Below are positions 25,785 to 38,302 of a DNA stretch of 64,000 nt, one piece after another. This DNA is from Alisma plantago-aquatica (Eukaryota > Streptophyta > Magnoliopsida > Alismatales > Alismataceae): contig OY856412.1 in assembly GCA_963693085.1 (NCBI GenBank), positions 1,063,724,744 to 1,063,788,743 of the forward strand, given 5' to 3'. Numbering within the stretch: position 1 is the first letter of the stretch; every line of letters starts with the position of its first letter. A program made the position numbers and the translations under genes. The notes under the pieces are model-generated. The model worked only from the letters and a program-made list of their open reading frames with translations. It did not search any database and was not told the DNA's origin.

Positions 25785-28700
25785 TGTTATAACCTCAATT
25801 TTCAGGTTCAATTGGTGAGAAATGCAATTTCTCATATTAAGGATAATTGAACAAATAATGATGTGATTTGTTTTGGATAAATGAATTCTTTTCACAATAG
25901 CCTTGATTGGTTGCTTTGTGGGCTTTATTGGCTATTGGGCCCAATAACATGGCAATAATAAAGAAAATTCAATTAGTGAATGAATAATTGAATAATGGAT
26001 AAAAGAAATATGTGGAAACCTCTAGAAGGCAAATCCAAAGAGGATTTCGTGCCTCTTGGATTCCTTGGGTTCCAAGGAGTCTAAAGTTGCAAAGAAAAGA
26101 AATAAGAAAAAGAAAAGATTAATTATGTATTTCTTTATTAAGAAAGAAATTGAAAACAATGAGAAAATGTGGAAATTAAGTGACAGGATATATAATTGAG
26201 TTACCCTTTATGAAATTTCGTATCCATGAGGATGCTAATATTAAAAGGAATGCCAATGAGGAAAATAAAAGAGAAATAAAAAGAAAACCTCAAAAATAAA
26301 TATTTTATTAAGAAATAGACATGATAATACAAAATAATGCATATAAGTGCATTAAGAAGGATAATGGGTATATCCAATAAAGGGAATTTGAAATAATGGA
26401 GTAACTTGGGATCCAAGGAGTCCCAATAAGGAGGAAAGAAAGAGAAAATACCAAGATTGCAAATAATAGCATAATTGATGAATTTTGTAATATGAATAAA
26501 AGGGAGTATTTTCCTTTTTCTATTAAAATGAACCATGATTTCGTGATAAATAATTAAGAGGCAAGTAATAAGAAGATAAAGGAGAGGATTTTCGAAATCT
26601 TATTATTGCAAGAAAAAGGAATATCAAAGTCTTAAGAGAGAGAGAGAGAGAGACTTGCTTATCATTAAAGGAATAGAATTTCTATTAGGAGAAGGCTTGT
26701 TTCCTCTTTGATGGACCTCTTAGGGCGAGGATTCCCCCCCCATAAAAGGGGTAGACCTCCTGAATCGAGCCCCAGAGAAACCCAAGGATTCTTCTCTCTC
26801 TCCCATCATCGTTCTTACGTGAAAACCCTAACTAGGGTGTAAACCTATCTTCGGAGCAACCAGGGTCCGTTCGATGCGCTCTCTGGATGCAGAACGATCC
26901 CACGTGATCAAAGGAATGCTAGGTGGCTGACCCTTCACCTAAACCAGTGCCTATCTGCGGCCGCACGGCTGCAACAGCGACCGCTATTGCAGGCCCATGG
27001 TGCGCGGAAGTGACCAGAAAAGTCGGGGCTTTGGGGCTCTCTAGCTGCGCCCAGGCGTGGCGGAGTTGGGGCGGCCCTTGGCGGCACCCCCCGAGCCCCG
27101 AGGAGGAAGGGACGCGCCCACGATGGCTGCAGCATGGCGGCTGGTTGCGATCTGCTCAAGGTTGAAGAAAGGGAAAGCGGTGTTGGACGCTTTTGCCCTT
27201 CGTGGGATAAGGAGCTACCCAACTTATCCAAGGGTATTTCGGACTTTTCGAAATATTCTCAAACAAGTCAAGCGGGTTGCGTGCATGGGAGAGGCTACGT
27301 GGCGGCTCCCTATTGGTCAAGTAAGTGAATTTTTGTGAAAATCATATCTAGCAAACTGTAACTCGGATTAAAACAAGTTTTATATGAAAATTTATCCTCA
27401 GAACGAGAGGAACCCAAATAAATTATGTTTGAAGTCTGATTCTATTTGCAATCCGAAAATTAATGGAAGTAATCATCTTTAATACTTTAAAGATTAAGGA
27501 ACCCTAATCTAATATGATTAATGTGTTTAATAGGGTTTAATGGATCATGAGAGTTGATATCAACCTGTTAAATGCAAAAAGGTGCATTAAGATTGAAAAG
27601 GGTGATCTTTGTACGTAATTAGCTTAATTTGAAGATTATGTACATAAATATGCTGAAATATGAAAAGTACATAAAGCTATCATCTTTAATGATTTAATTA
27701 ACGAAAAACCCTTAGATTTGATGATAGATGGTTTTAATGTTGATCAATGGATAATTTAAACCTATTGTTCATAAAAGTGAAAATAAGATCTAAAAAGATA
27801 ATCTTTTTATATAATTGACTTAATTTAGGGTTTTGTGCCTGAATATGCATTAAAAAGCTTGAAAACCCTAATTTAGGTGAATATGAGTTTTAAATGTTTT
27901 AATTGTTCAAATATGTAAATAAATAAGGATATGATGATCTTAAGTTAATTTTGGGTATAAAAGACTATCAAATGAATAGTTTGAGCAATTAGGGTTTATA
28001 TAAATGGAAAAGAGTGCTATTAGGGTTTGTTAACCTAAAAGAGGTAAAGTTTGAGAAATTGATCTAAGAAACCCTAATGAGTATTAATGAATACCTAATG
28101 CGGATTAGAAACCCTAGAAAGTGAATCCAAGTTAATAAAGTAGATTCTTGATAAAGTGCGTAATAAATAGAGTACATATTTATTTCAGGAACTATGTGAT
28201 GATTGAATTACTTGCTTGGATCTGTTGATTGACTTGATTGTATACACATGAAGTAAATGTTGAATAATCTGCACGACTCGTCAAACGAGGTATGTGGTTA
28301 CGCTTATGACTACCCGAGTTAGTTTTCCGATGGATTCCCGGATGTTTAATCGCATTGAATGCAACTAAACTGTTGGATGTTTATTTATTTTATGCAACTA
28401 TAAAGTGACTATGATTATCACTATAAATGAGTGTATATAACTGGCTAGATCCGGGTCCACCTCTGTCACTTTGAAAAGGCTAAAAAGGGGTAATCCTAGA
28501 GCAAGGTCTAGGTTACCGAGAGTCAGAAATTGGGCTACCTACGTGTAGTGCCATGCGACTCGTTAGCCTGCCATGAGTTAAGGAGTGGGCTACCTACGAG
28601 TAGTGCCATGTGACTCAACCCTAGAAACTGGTTCACCTATAGGTGGGACCATGAGGGGTTTAATGGGGATCTACCATAAAGAAGGTAGGATCCAGGTCCA

Positions 28701-29159
28701 CTGCAGGGATTATACAGAGGATAGGGTACTCGTGGATCGCGGATGTTATATTTAAAACGTAATCTTGATTGATTAATGATTAATTGAATGATTACATGGT
28801 TATCATAGTTGCAAGATTATTGTTTCCCCCACATACCAGCTTCGGCTGACCGACGTTTTGTTTGTCGGCGTTTTAGGTACAAGACAAAAGGACAACAGTA
28901 AATCGTCACATTGTGAAATACATGAAGAATAATACAAGGAGGATTAGTTAGCGTAGAATCATTAAGTGGATAGAAGTTAGAAATCCAAAATTTCAAAAGG
29001 TATGCAAAGTTTATTCTCTTACAGCTTTTCAGTTTAGTATGTTAAAATTTGATAATTATTCTTAGTTAATTGCCGAACCTTTGATCCGGAATTCACGGGT
29101 GCGGCTTCGACCTCTCGGTCTCCCTTAATTGGGGGTTATCGGGAGGTGGGGTCGTAACA
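25785..29159 (+). mobile_element. Solo LTR of a Ty3/gypsy element in the LINE endonuclease
   Basis: Begins TGTTATAACC and ends GTCGTAACA. The 5-bp target duplication TAGGC is seen at 25780-25784 and 29160-29164. There is no internal region, so it is the product of LTR-LTR recombination. The LTR is 3375 bases long. A TATA-like CATAAAAGGGG at about 26739 is followed by a leader and a GC-rich block (26880-27330). It belongs to the same family as 14783-17817. It splits the endonuclease frame of the minus-strand LINE between LQER and the ATANTTF block. Confidence 0.92.
26733..26752 (+). promoter_or_regulatory. TATA box of the solo LTR
   Basis: CATAAAAGGGG follows a run of C and lies about 950 bases into the LTR, upstream of CT-rich leader sequence (TTCTTCTCTCTCTCCC). 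This is the usual U3/R arrangement. Confidence 0.45.
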
Positions 29160-29297
29160 TAGGCGTTCCTGCAGAAACCCAAGCCTGTATGTGAACCTTT
29201 CCCCGGAGAAGCCTAAATCAGTAAGATCCACTTCCATCAAAGTATTATAAAAGATATTTGCCTCCGAGTGATTAAAGGTCATGTTGCCACTCTTTTC

Positions 29298-30361
29298 ACC
29301 CAGATCAACCAATAAATTATCAAGGTAACACCCAATGTGAACTCCTATAGTTTGGATCGATATCTTATAAAATGCATAGCTCATAACTTCCTTGGCCAAA
29401 TATAGAGAACCTATATACTGTTTTGATCCTCTCAACGAGACCTACAAGTTGGACCAACTTCCAGACCCTATACCTCCTCATAGTTCTACTTATTTGACAT
29501 CTCTAAACTCAGGTACGTGGGATTTATTAAGTATCTGACTAGTTTTTGTGGATGCATAATGATATGATGTACTTTGGATGCTTTTATTTGAAAATAAATT
29601 CTTTGATGCGTATTAATATTATATGCTTCTCCAAAACTTAATGAAACATAAATGGACATGTTGATGAGTTGTAGCTACTACTACACATGGCCCAGTATGG
29701 ATGTATGTTGCCTAACATGGATGTATGATGAATTGACCATGTTAGATGTATGATAAAATAATTTTGCCCATACTGGATATATGAGAAGTGCTTATAAAAT
29801 TGTAGTATAACTGCATCAAATGAAATGTATAAAAATATGTGTTTGCCTAAATATCGCTTTAAACAATGTTTTCTTTTACTCTTTCTTTCTCAAGTTATTT
29901 TAATTATGCAAACATATTAGTATGTATCTTTCTACCCACATACACAACACCTTGTGTCTTGATTTGTTATTTCACGTATGTTTTAGGTTCAGAGCTAGCG
30001 TGGGATAAAAGAAAGGAAGTGAGCAGTTGTCCAGGTTGTACCTATTGTGTTAAGATTTTGTTCGCATACATGTTATTAGACTTGAAAATCTTCTTTCAAT
30101 ATGTAAATTTAATCCAAGTTGTAATAATTCATGTTGTAAATATACATGTTATTGTTGAGAAATGTTATGGTGTTGTTATATTGAATATTCATGTATGTGC
30201 ATATTGCTTCTGCAATGCACTCTAATATGATTGGATAATGTTTTTGGATTTTGACCTCTCATCCCTATGGGGTTTGGAGAAGCCAAAATCCGGGGACGTT
30301 ACAAATCATGTAATTAACCAACCTTGAACCCAACTTCTAATGGTGTCTTGAGCTCCACAGG
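29298..30361 (+). mobile_element. Inserted inverted copy of gypsy LTR sequence, flanked by 7-bp direct repeats
   Basis: TCTTTTC stands directly before (29291-29297) and after (30362-30368) this segment. Removing it restores the LINE endonuclease reading from GDFNSVTEPKEK into SGNMTF. The content is the 3' half of a gypsy LTR (ending CGGGGACGTTACA at about 30303) plus about 58 bases beyond that end. It is nearly identical, in reverse orientation, to 31294-32359. I counted about five mismatches by eye. It has no terminal inverted repeats and no coding capacity, so neither ordinary LTR integration nor a standard DNA transposon explains it well. Confidence 0.8.
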
Positions 30362-30776
30362 TCTTTTCCTTTGGTTCAGTAACAGAGTTAAAATCTCCTA
30401 ATGCGATCCACAGATCCTTGAAGACACTTCCCATCTGAATGAGATGCTTCCATAGAAGTTATCTGACCTTGATGTGCGGGCTTGCATAGATAAAGGACAC
30501 GAGGACTTTGTTGTTAATCTTACACTGTGCTGCGTCCCAGCATATCCAAATCCCGCCTGAGAAGCCACGTACTTCCATTCTGTAGGAGTTAGGAAAACCC
30601 GATTTCTTGATAGTGTTGGTTGCATTATCAGCACTAATGCGCGGCTCAAGGATTCCCACTACTTTAGGTTTATGAACGGTCAGAAACTCCTTCATAATTC
30701 TTTGTCTATCTTCACTTCCTATTCCTCGGGTGTTCCAACACAGGATAGGTTCCATTATCATCAGAATGATGCTTGA

Positions 30777-31293
30777 TCAGTTCAGGGACCCTTCCCCAGA
30801 AACCTCCATCGACTTTGGGTAAATGTCTTCTCCAACACATCCTTGCTCGTCTCTAGATTGATTGCCAAGTCTAGGGCTTTTCCTTCTATGCTCGTATGGT
30901 GGGACAGACCTGGGTTTGTTCATCTTTGTCCCGCTACCCTTAATTTTCCATCCATGAGGGAGAGGAGGTTCATTAGCATGAGATGTAGTAGCTTCCCCAA
31001 CCACCTGCTTCTCCGAGCTCGCTTCTTTCCCCATTGAGGTGTCTGCATCCCCTACATTTAGATCAATGATTTCAATTGTATTCTCTTGTTTATCTCCGTT
31101 CACCTCCCCCTCACTTACCTTCCTATTTTCGGATGTTTCTTTACCAGCTTCCCCTTTGTGGTTGTTATCCATTTCCATCTCCTGAATGACTTCATCCACC
31201 CCTGGATTCACAACAATGTGGCTTTGATTGCTGCTTAGGTTTCTTGTTCTAGCCGATCTTCCCCAACCTTTTCTTGGAGATATACCTTTGGCC
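30777..31293 (-). pseudogene. C-terminal part of LINE ORF1
   Basis: An open frame without a stop from at least 31293 to 30777, read on the minus strand. It is acidic and charged in its middle (EMEMDNNHKGEAGKETSEN) and basic near its N-side (KGISPRKGWGRS) and end (HRRKSPRLG). Place just before the endonuclease and low-complexity charged composition fit the tail of plant LINE ORF1 after the zinc knuckle. The ATG at 31211 is unlikely to be the true start, since the frame is open upstream and is cut by the repeat arm at 31294. Confidence 0.6.
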
Positions 31294-32359
31294 GACCTGT
31301 GGAGCTCAAGACACCATTGGAAGTTGGGTTCAAGGTTGGTTAATTACATGATTTGTAACGTCCCCGGATTTTGGCTTCTCCAAACCCCATAGGGATGAGA
31401 GGTCAAAATCCAAAAACATTATCCAATCATATTAGAGTGCATTGCAGAAGCAATATGCACATACATGAATATTCAATATAACAACACCATAACATTTCTC
31501 AACAATAACATGTATATTTACAACATGAATTATTACAACTTGGATTAAATTTACATATTGAAAGAAGATTTTCAAGTCTAATAACATGTATGTGAACAAA
31601 ATCTTAACACAATAGGTACAACCTGGACAACTGCTCACTTCCTTTCTTTTATCCCACGCTAGCTATGAACCTAAAACATACGTGAAATAACAAATCAAGA
31701 CACAAGGTGTTGTGTATGTGGGTAGAAAGATACATACTAATATGTTTGCATAATTAAAATAACTTGAGAAAGAAAGAGTAAAAGAAAACATTGTTTAAAG
31801 CGATATTTAGGCAAACACATATTTTTATACATTTCATTTGATGCAGTTATACTACAATTTTATAAGCACTTCTCATATATCCAGTATGGGCAAAATTATT
31901 TTATCATACATCTAACATGGTCAATTCATCATACATCCATGTTAGGCAACACACATCCATACTGGGCCATGTGTAGTAGTAGCTACAACTCATCAACATG
32001 TCCATTTATGTTTCATTAAGTTTTGGAGAAGCATATAATATTAATACGCATCAAAGAATTTATTTTCAAATAAAAGCATCCAAAGTACATCATATCATTA
32101 TGCATCCACAAAAACTAGTCAGATACTTAATAAATCCCACGTACCTGAGTTCAGAGATTTCAAATAAGTAGAACTATGAGGAGGTATAGGGTCTGGAAGT
32201 TGGTCCAACTTGTAGGTCTCGTTGAGAGGATCAAAACAGTATATAGGTTCTCTATATTTGGCCAAGGAAGTTATGAGCTATGCATTTTATAAGATATCGA
32301 TCCAAACTATAGGAGTTCACATTGGGTGTTACCTTGATAATTTATTGGTTGATCTGGGT
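31294..32359 (-). repeat. Right arm of the 1.06-kb inverted repeat
   Basis: Starts GACCTGTGGAGCTCAAG and ends TTGATCTGGGT. It is the reverse complement of 29298-30363 and has the same length (1066). The inner spacer (30364-31293) is LINE sequence. This arm continues without break into more gypsy LTR sequence at 32360, so it is probably the source copy. Confidence 0.85.
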
Positions 32360-33454
32360 TGTTTCTTGCTGGGCCATCAATCCGATGGTCAGCGACTATC
32401 TTGCATGTCCTCGCAGACTCCCCCACAGGATTCCCCTATTCCAGCATTGGAGCAGAGGATGAACAGAGGACTTGCGACTCTCTATCTCCAGCGGCCTCGA
32501 CAGTTGCATCAACCTGGACGAAGTGGAGACGAGGTAGCTAGGGCCTTGGTTGTGCCTTCTTCATCCGTTGTTGGTCTCCCTGGTGCTTGTGTCGGGGGGT
32601 GAGGAGACCAGCTTGGCAGGTCGACGGCCCTAGTGCTGGCCTCGCCTCATCAATACCTTCCATAGCTGCAAGATGCTCGAGGAGGGGGCTATGGATTTGA
32701 CCACATCGTTCGTGAAAATTCACCCTGGTGCTGGCCTCTGGAGCACAGTTTGGGAGGAGCAAGCCGCTTACAGTGATATCTGTCACTGCCTGTAGTGATC
32801 CAGCCTGCAACGATCGCCCTTGTCGCCATACAATGCATGAAGGAAGAGGCCTGGGAGAAAAGGGATACCACGAGAGGAGGGCATAAGGAAAGGAGGCTAG
32901 GATTGAAAGCAGGGTTTTATATTTGGCAAGTTAGGGTTGTGAGAACTGGTTCCCTTCCGTAAATCGAACTTGGTGAAGGCGGAGAACCTTTCTTTTTTCC
33001 AGCCACTTCACTAGTTTCCCAAAGAGGAAAGGGAGGAGGAAAAGGCAATTGGGCCACAATGTTGATTTGGGCCTATGTAGGCTAGCCCAACAGATATAGA
33101 ATTGAGCAAAATCAAGGTATAAATAGCTAAATTTCAAGGTTTCATAACTTGGACTCCGAAGTTCCAATCGATGTGATTTTGGTGTCATTGGACTCAAAAT
33201 TTAACCATTTACAACTTGATGCACATTTTTTAGTAGGAGAGGAACATTGTTTGGGTTTCAAAGATAGTTTCAAGAAAGCATAATACTTAATTAAATCCTC
33301 AAATTAAAGTTATTTGGGAAATTGAGCATAAAGGTCACCAAATTGGAGTTTAACAACACTCAATCCATGAAATTGATATCCAAAATTAGAGAAATGATTA
33401 TTATAGTGCAAGGAAGAGAAAAATCAAAGAGAGAGAAAAATCATGGTTGTAACA
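31354..33454 (-). mobile_element. 3' LTR of a minus-strand Ty3/gypsy element (2.1 kb)
   Basis: On the minus strand it starts TGTTACAACCATG at 33454 and ends CGGGGACGTTACA at 31354. Upstream of the start is the purine-rich ATAAGGAGGGAAGGA, the polypurine tract. A TATA-like AAATATAAAACCC lies near 32915-32927. Its first part (32165-33454) is highly similar to 37190-38302 plus 44423-44652, its partner LTR. Its second part (31354-32160) is not, which makes the pair unequal. Confidence 0.75.
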
Positions 33455-35562
33455 TCCTTCCCTCCTTATTAGAAATTTTTTCCTCGAAATTTGTCTCATG
33501 TTCAAGCATCAAGTTAATGTTCATCGAGTTTAGGTGTCCAACCATGGTTGTCAACACATTCTCCACAATGGAATGCACACTTAGGTTGTCAACATTAAGG
33601 GTGTAATCATCTCAATTATTTACATATTACTTGTTGTTCCATCGTAGTATGACATCATCATGGCATTAGGGTTTTCCCTTCCCTTAGTATCCATACATTA
33701 GGGGATTTTGTTCACATCTTCGTACGAGACCAAGGTGTATCCTCAACATCTATGTTTATCAATTCTCATGCGAACATGTACGCAATCATGACCAAAATAG
33801 ACTACCATCGAGTGTGTGTCTCATCTTTACTCTGAATTCCATGCATTTTTTTCAAAATTTCTACCAACTCTAAATAGTTATGTTCTTCATTTCTCATTTT
33901 TGGATCTGAAATAAGCAATTTATTCATCTTATTCATTCAAGGTATCACCCCAAGAGCAACATGATATCAAGTTGGTTTGTTTTCACTTGGGTATGATATT
34001 AGGCATGTTAACCCTGATTATCCAAGCTAAGATCTCTAGACATCATGATATCAAGCTTATGATTTGAAAGCTACATATTTTATGTATAGTATGATTCCAT
34101 ATTAGGTCTAGCTTATGAGAGGGGCTTCTCATGAATATTCAAGTTTTTAAATGTAAGTGAGATATTTTTCATACATCATGTTTTACCTCGAGAAACAACA
34201 ATATTATCACTATCGAGCTTTCATAGTCATCTCATTTGTATCTAAAAGGATCTCCATAAGCTCAGGCCACTCAATGTAAGACATATATATGTCTTGGCAA
34301 AACATGCTAACCACAACTTTCAACCATTAACAAAAATTTCTACCCATCTTTCAAGAAACAAGGATAACCACTATATTCCTTTATATACTGCTACTAACCT
34401 GAGTGTGAGGCTCATCATGGATATCACACATCGTATACATCATCTTAGGGTCGTCAGATATCTCCCTGACCTATATAGAAAGCATCAAATATTTAATTGC
34501 CTCTTTCTCTAGGGTTAGATATTTTCATAGGAAATCTACAGTTCAAAACATTCAAGAGACCATAAACTAGGCAACTTATCTCATATACTTAGAAGTATCC
34601 TAGCTAGGGACTCATCATCAAGTATTTCATCATTCGTATTTTTCAACATTTCAAATATTTTGGAGTATAAGTACTCTAACCTTCTCCCGATATGGGTCGA
34701 CTCATATCAATAGGTCACCCTATTCATATGTCCCATTCTATAAGTCCTCCTTTATAAAGAGATTGAGGTCCATGATGGTCTCAAACTATATGTCACATAT
34801 CATAGCTCAATATGCACAGGACTAGGTACAAGAAAACATGCCAACCCACTAGCTATGTTTAGCACATCAACCAAGTCATATATATCAACAAGGTGCTAGG
34901 TCTAGCTAGGGTTGCATGGTCAAACGCATTCCATATCATCAAACTACTTGGCCCTCTCAAGGACAAACTTCGGTCTTATCAACATCAACACCATTATCAA
35001 TATCATTATCATCATTTCAAGTTTCTAGGTTACTCACTTGCCAAACCTATATCATGGCTCTAGACAACTCTAGATACTACAACTATCATCTAAACTCTAG
35101 ACTTGATGTTACATCTCTTTCTCTTAGGTTACATAGATACTCATTGCCTTTCTGGGTGTGGTAACATTTTTCATAGGTACATATACTAGTACTTAAAATA
35201 AATTTTCTCCAACATTGAAACATTTTATGAAAACCACCATAATCCATTCGAATAAAACTAAAACCAAAACGAGTTACCACACTCATGAGGCAGCCAAGTA
35301 TCATGATACCTACAGAACTAGAAAGAACATGGTGCACACTTGTGTAGACATCCTAAGCACATGTCATGAATCCTGTCTAGGGAGGTAAATTACACAAGTC
35401 TACACCTAGTTCTAGAACATCTATGTTGTAACCTAGAGGCTATGTCAACCTACTACACAAAGGACATCTTATTGAGTTTCTACGATTGAGGTGTAGGGTG
35501 AGTTTAGTTTGTGTTTCATGTGAGCAATGTTTGGTGTAGTTATTGTTCATGCTCTGATACCA
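33455..35562 (-). mobile_element. Internal region of the gypsy element, without pol
   Basis: About 2.1 kb lies between the polypurine tract (33455-33485) and a primer-binding site complementary to initiator methionine tRNA (35551-35562, TGGTATCAGAGC on the minus strand). No protease, reverse transcriptase or integrase motif is seen. A short open tail near 33470-33600 ends NFEEKISNKEG, similar to the very end of gypsy integrases. The element is therefore a large deletion derivative or a non-autonomous form. Dense ATCA-rich sequence fills the rest. Confidence 0.6.
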
Positions 35563-37215
35563 TCTGTCATGGAACCAGAATCCCAGTCCCATGAACCAAG
35601 CGGATATCAAAAGCGACATGCGGAAGCGTAAAGCTTAGCACACATGAACAAGTAAATGAGAAAGGCACCAACATAGTCTCAACGTTCAACAAGTATAAAT
35701 TATACAAAATGCATTATATTCATGAATTGAATTACATATTTCCAGAGTCAAGGTACAAGTCATTCATGTGAGCTAAAACTGGATCTTACAACAAGTACAC
35801 CTAACGTAGCTCACCAAGTCCATCAGCCTTCTAGCCATCTCTGAACCTAAAAACAAAATACGAGAAATGGGTCAACACACGAGGTGTTGAGTATGGGGCA
35901 GGAAGATACATATATGTATAAGCTTTGCAAAATTTTGAAAAGATTTCAAGACTAAACGAATAAGAATAAGCATGTTAATTGTTTAACAAATGCAAAACCA
36001 CATTTTATGTCATTTCACTCCATTATACCAACAATATCAAGCATGTTTAAGGCCTTTGACCATCTTCCCGTCGGAAGGGTCCGTAAGGGTTACAAAACTA
36101 GCTAACCCTTTTATACGAGAGGGATCTCAAGGCCGTAGCCAAGAGCTAACCCTTTATCAACAACATTATAATGGAGTTTTGTATACATATATATATATAT
36201 GTGTGTGTGTTCAAGTTATAAAACCGATGAGGCAAACATCGAGTAAGACATATCAATACTACATGGCAATATTGGGCAAGTATACAAACAAGCATACAAT
36301 ACATTTCATTTCAAACAAGAGAGCTAGTCATATAACTAGATAAGGCCCATATCTGATTTAGAGATTCCATAACCTAACATATCCTTCACCATCTAGCCAC
36401 ATGCCAAACCTGATTAAGAACAAGATTGCATATATACATTAGATTCTCATCATTAACCCTAATTAGGTGCATTTTAGAGTTTTGGACAAGATGGGTTCAA
36501 GGTCGGTTAATTACATGATTAGTGATCTCTTAATGATTTAGGGGTCATCATAAGAGTGTGGTTCAAGTTTCATATCCTTTCGAGGTTTCATCTGGACATG
36601 ATAAGATTTAGGAAACTTATGCTCAAATAAGGTCACGAGACTCATAATAGAGTAACCAAGGACAAAGGTCATCAGTGAAATAGAACCAAGCATAAGGGAT
36701 AGTTTATATCAGAAAGAATAGGACATAAGAGGCATAAAAAAGGTTGGATAGATGTCCCTTAGGGTCTAGGTATCATTGTCCAAACCTGGTATCATCATCA
36801 ACATTCATTTTAACATCAACATAGTTCATGTATGCCATAAATATTCAACATGAGACTAAAGTGGGACGCCCACATACAAGATATCATGAGGTATAAAACA
36901 TGTCTAAATTAGGAGATTAAAGAGAAGAGATTAAGATCCATATTAGGATTGGGACACTATGAATACAATCGAGTAATGCAAAAACACATAAGGTAGCCAC
37001 TAGGATACTTAGGAATATATCCACTGACATAGGTCAAGAGGAGATGAACCTATGCATTAAGATCTCACAACATCACAAGCTTACTGATTTCATAGTGAGG
37101 AGGGTATAGGTTCATCAAATGTTTCAAGATTTAATCATAATCAAGCATTCATCATGGTCAACAAGGTCAAACTTCATATTTCAGCAAAGAAGTAGAACTA
37201 CGCGGAGGTATAGGG

Positions 37216-37322
37216 TCTGGAAGTTGGTCCAACTTGTAGGTCTCGTCGAGAGGATCAAAATAGTATATATGTTCCAACTTGTAGGTCTCGTCGAGAGGAT
37301 CAAAATAGTATATATGTTCACT
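37216..37322. repeat. Roughly 51-bp tandem duplication in the gypsy LTR
   Basis: The block beginning CCAACTTGTAGGTCTCGTCG and ending ATAGTATATATGTT is present twice in a row. The sister LTR at 32205-32260 has one copy. Confidence 0.8.
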
Positions 37323-38302
37323 ATAGTTGGCCAAGGATGTTAGGAGCTATGCATTTTATAAGATATTGATCCAAACTATAGGAGTTCACATTGGGTGTTA
37401 CCTTGATAAATTATTGGCCGATCTGGGCCGTTGCTTGTTGGGCCATCAATCTGATGGTCAGCGGCTATCTTGCCTATCCTCGCAGACTCCCCCATGGGAT
37501 TTCCCTGTTCCAACGTTAGAGCAGAGGACGAATAGAAGACTTGTGCCTCTCTATCTCCAGCGGCCTCGACAGTTGCAACAACCTAGACGAAGTGGAGACA
37601 AGGTAGCTAGGGCCTTGGTTGTGCCATCTTCGGCCGTCGTTGGTCTCCCTGGTGCTTGTGTCGGGGGGTGAGGCCACCAACTTGGCAGGTCGACAGCCCC
37701 AATGCTGGCGTCGCCTCATCAGTACCTTCTGTAGCCGCAAGATGCTCGAGGCGGGGGCTATGGATTTGACCATGTCGGCTGCGAAAATTCACCCTGGCGC
37801 TGCCCTCCGGAGCACGGTTTGGGAGGAGCAAGCCATCTGTAGTGATATCCGTCACTGCCTGTAGTGATCCAGCCTACAACGATCGCCCTTCCCACCACAC
37901 AAGGCAAGAAGTCAGAGGCCTGGGAGAAAAGGGATACCACGAGAGCAGGGCACAAGGAAAGGAGGCTAGGGTTGAAAGCATGGTTTTATATTTGGCAAGT
38001 TAGGGTTGTGAGAACTGGTTCCCTTCCGTTACTCGGATTTGGTGGAGGTAGAGAACCTTTCTTTTTTCCAGCCACCCCTTTGGTTTCCCGAAGAGGAAAT
38101 GGAGGAGGAAAAGGCAATTGGGCAACAATGTTGATTTGGACCTATGTAGGCTAGCCGAATAGAGAAAAGGGTATAGAATTGAGCTAAATCAAGGTATAAA
38201 TAGCTAAATTTCAAGGTGTCATTTGGACTCTGAAGGTCCAATCGATGTGATTTTGGTGTCGTTGGACTTGAAATTTAACCCTTTACAACTTGATGCACAT
38301 TT

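Larger units (their letters stand above)
22374..30761 (-). pseudogene. LINE ORF2: endonuclease, reverse transcriptase, RNase H (broken)
   Basis: Endonuclease N-terminus at 30364-30761 (CWNTRGIG, ALGDFNSV, in-frame TAA near 30455), its middle at 29165-29290 (DLGFSGERFTYR), its end at 25474-25784 (GSDHCPLLV). Linker at 25005-25358 (NWVRAGDNNTKFYH). Reverse transcriptase at 24355-24951 (SSFVPGRRITDNI, GLRQGDPLSPYIF, catalytic FADD). RT C-terminal part at 23321-24358 (GRYLGFPV), zinc-finger RVT domain at 23055-23288, and RNase H of the RVT_3 type at 22374-22955 (KFNCDAT, ANAAADGLAKH). About 30 residues expected between RPIS and QSSFVPGR are missing. Stops and frame changes separate the blocks, so it cannot make one protein. 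In a live LINE this protein nicks DNA and primes reverse transcription at the nick. Confidence 0.85.
22314..31293 (-). mobile_element. L1-type LINE, minus strand, split by two insertions
   Basis: Starting from the 3' end, eight T at 22314-22321 (a short poly-A on the element strand) precede a 3' UTR and ORF2. ORF2 runs backwards through RNase H, zinc-finger, reverse transcriptase and endonuclease, then ORF1. It is interrupted by a solo gypsy LTR (25785-29159) and by a segment at 29298-30361. Joining the parts across each insertion restores the expected endonuclease order, which shows both came after the LINE. The 5' end is lost where the inverted-repeat arm begins at 31294. Confidence 0.8.

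Noticed and set aside
29866..30225. 119-residue hydrophobic frame resembling a membrane protein
   Set aside because: It lies in the LTR part of the inverted repeat, is AT-driven, and its mirror copy at 31432-31638 shows no sign of selection.
32222..32602. 126-residue frame with a repeated partner at 37327-37671
   Set aside because: Both lie on the opposite strand within copies of the same gypsy LTR; similarity is due to the LTR.
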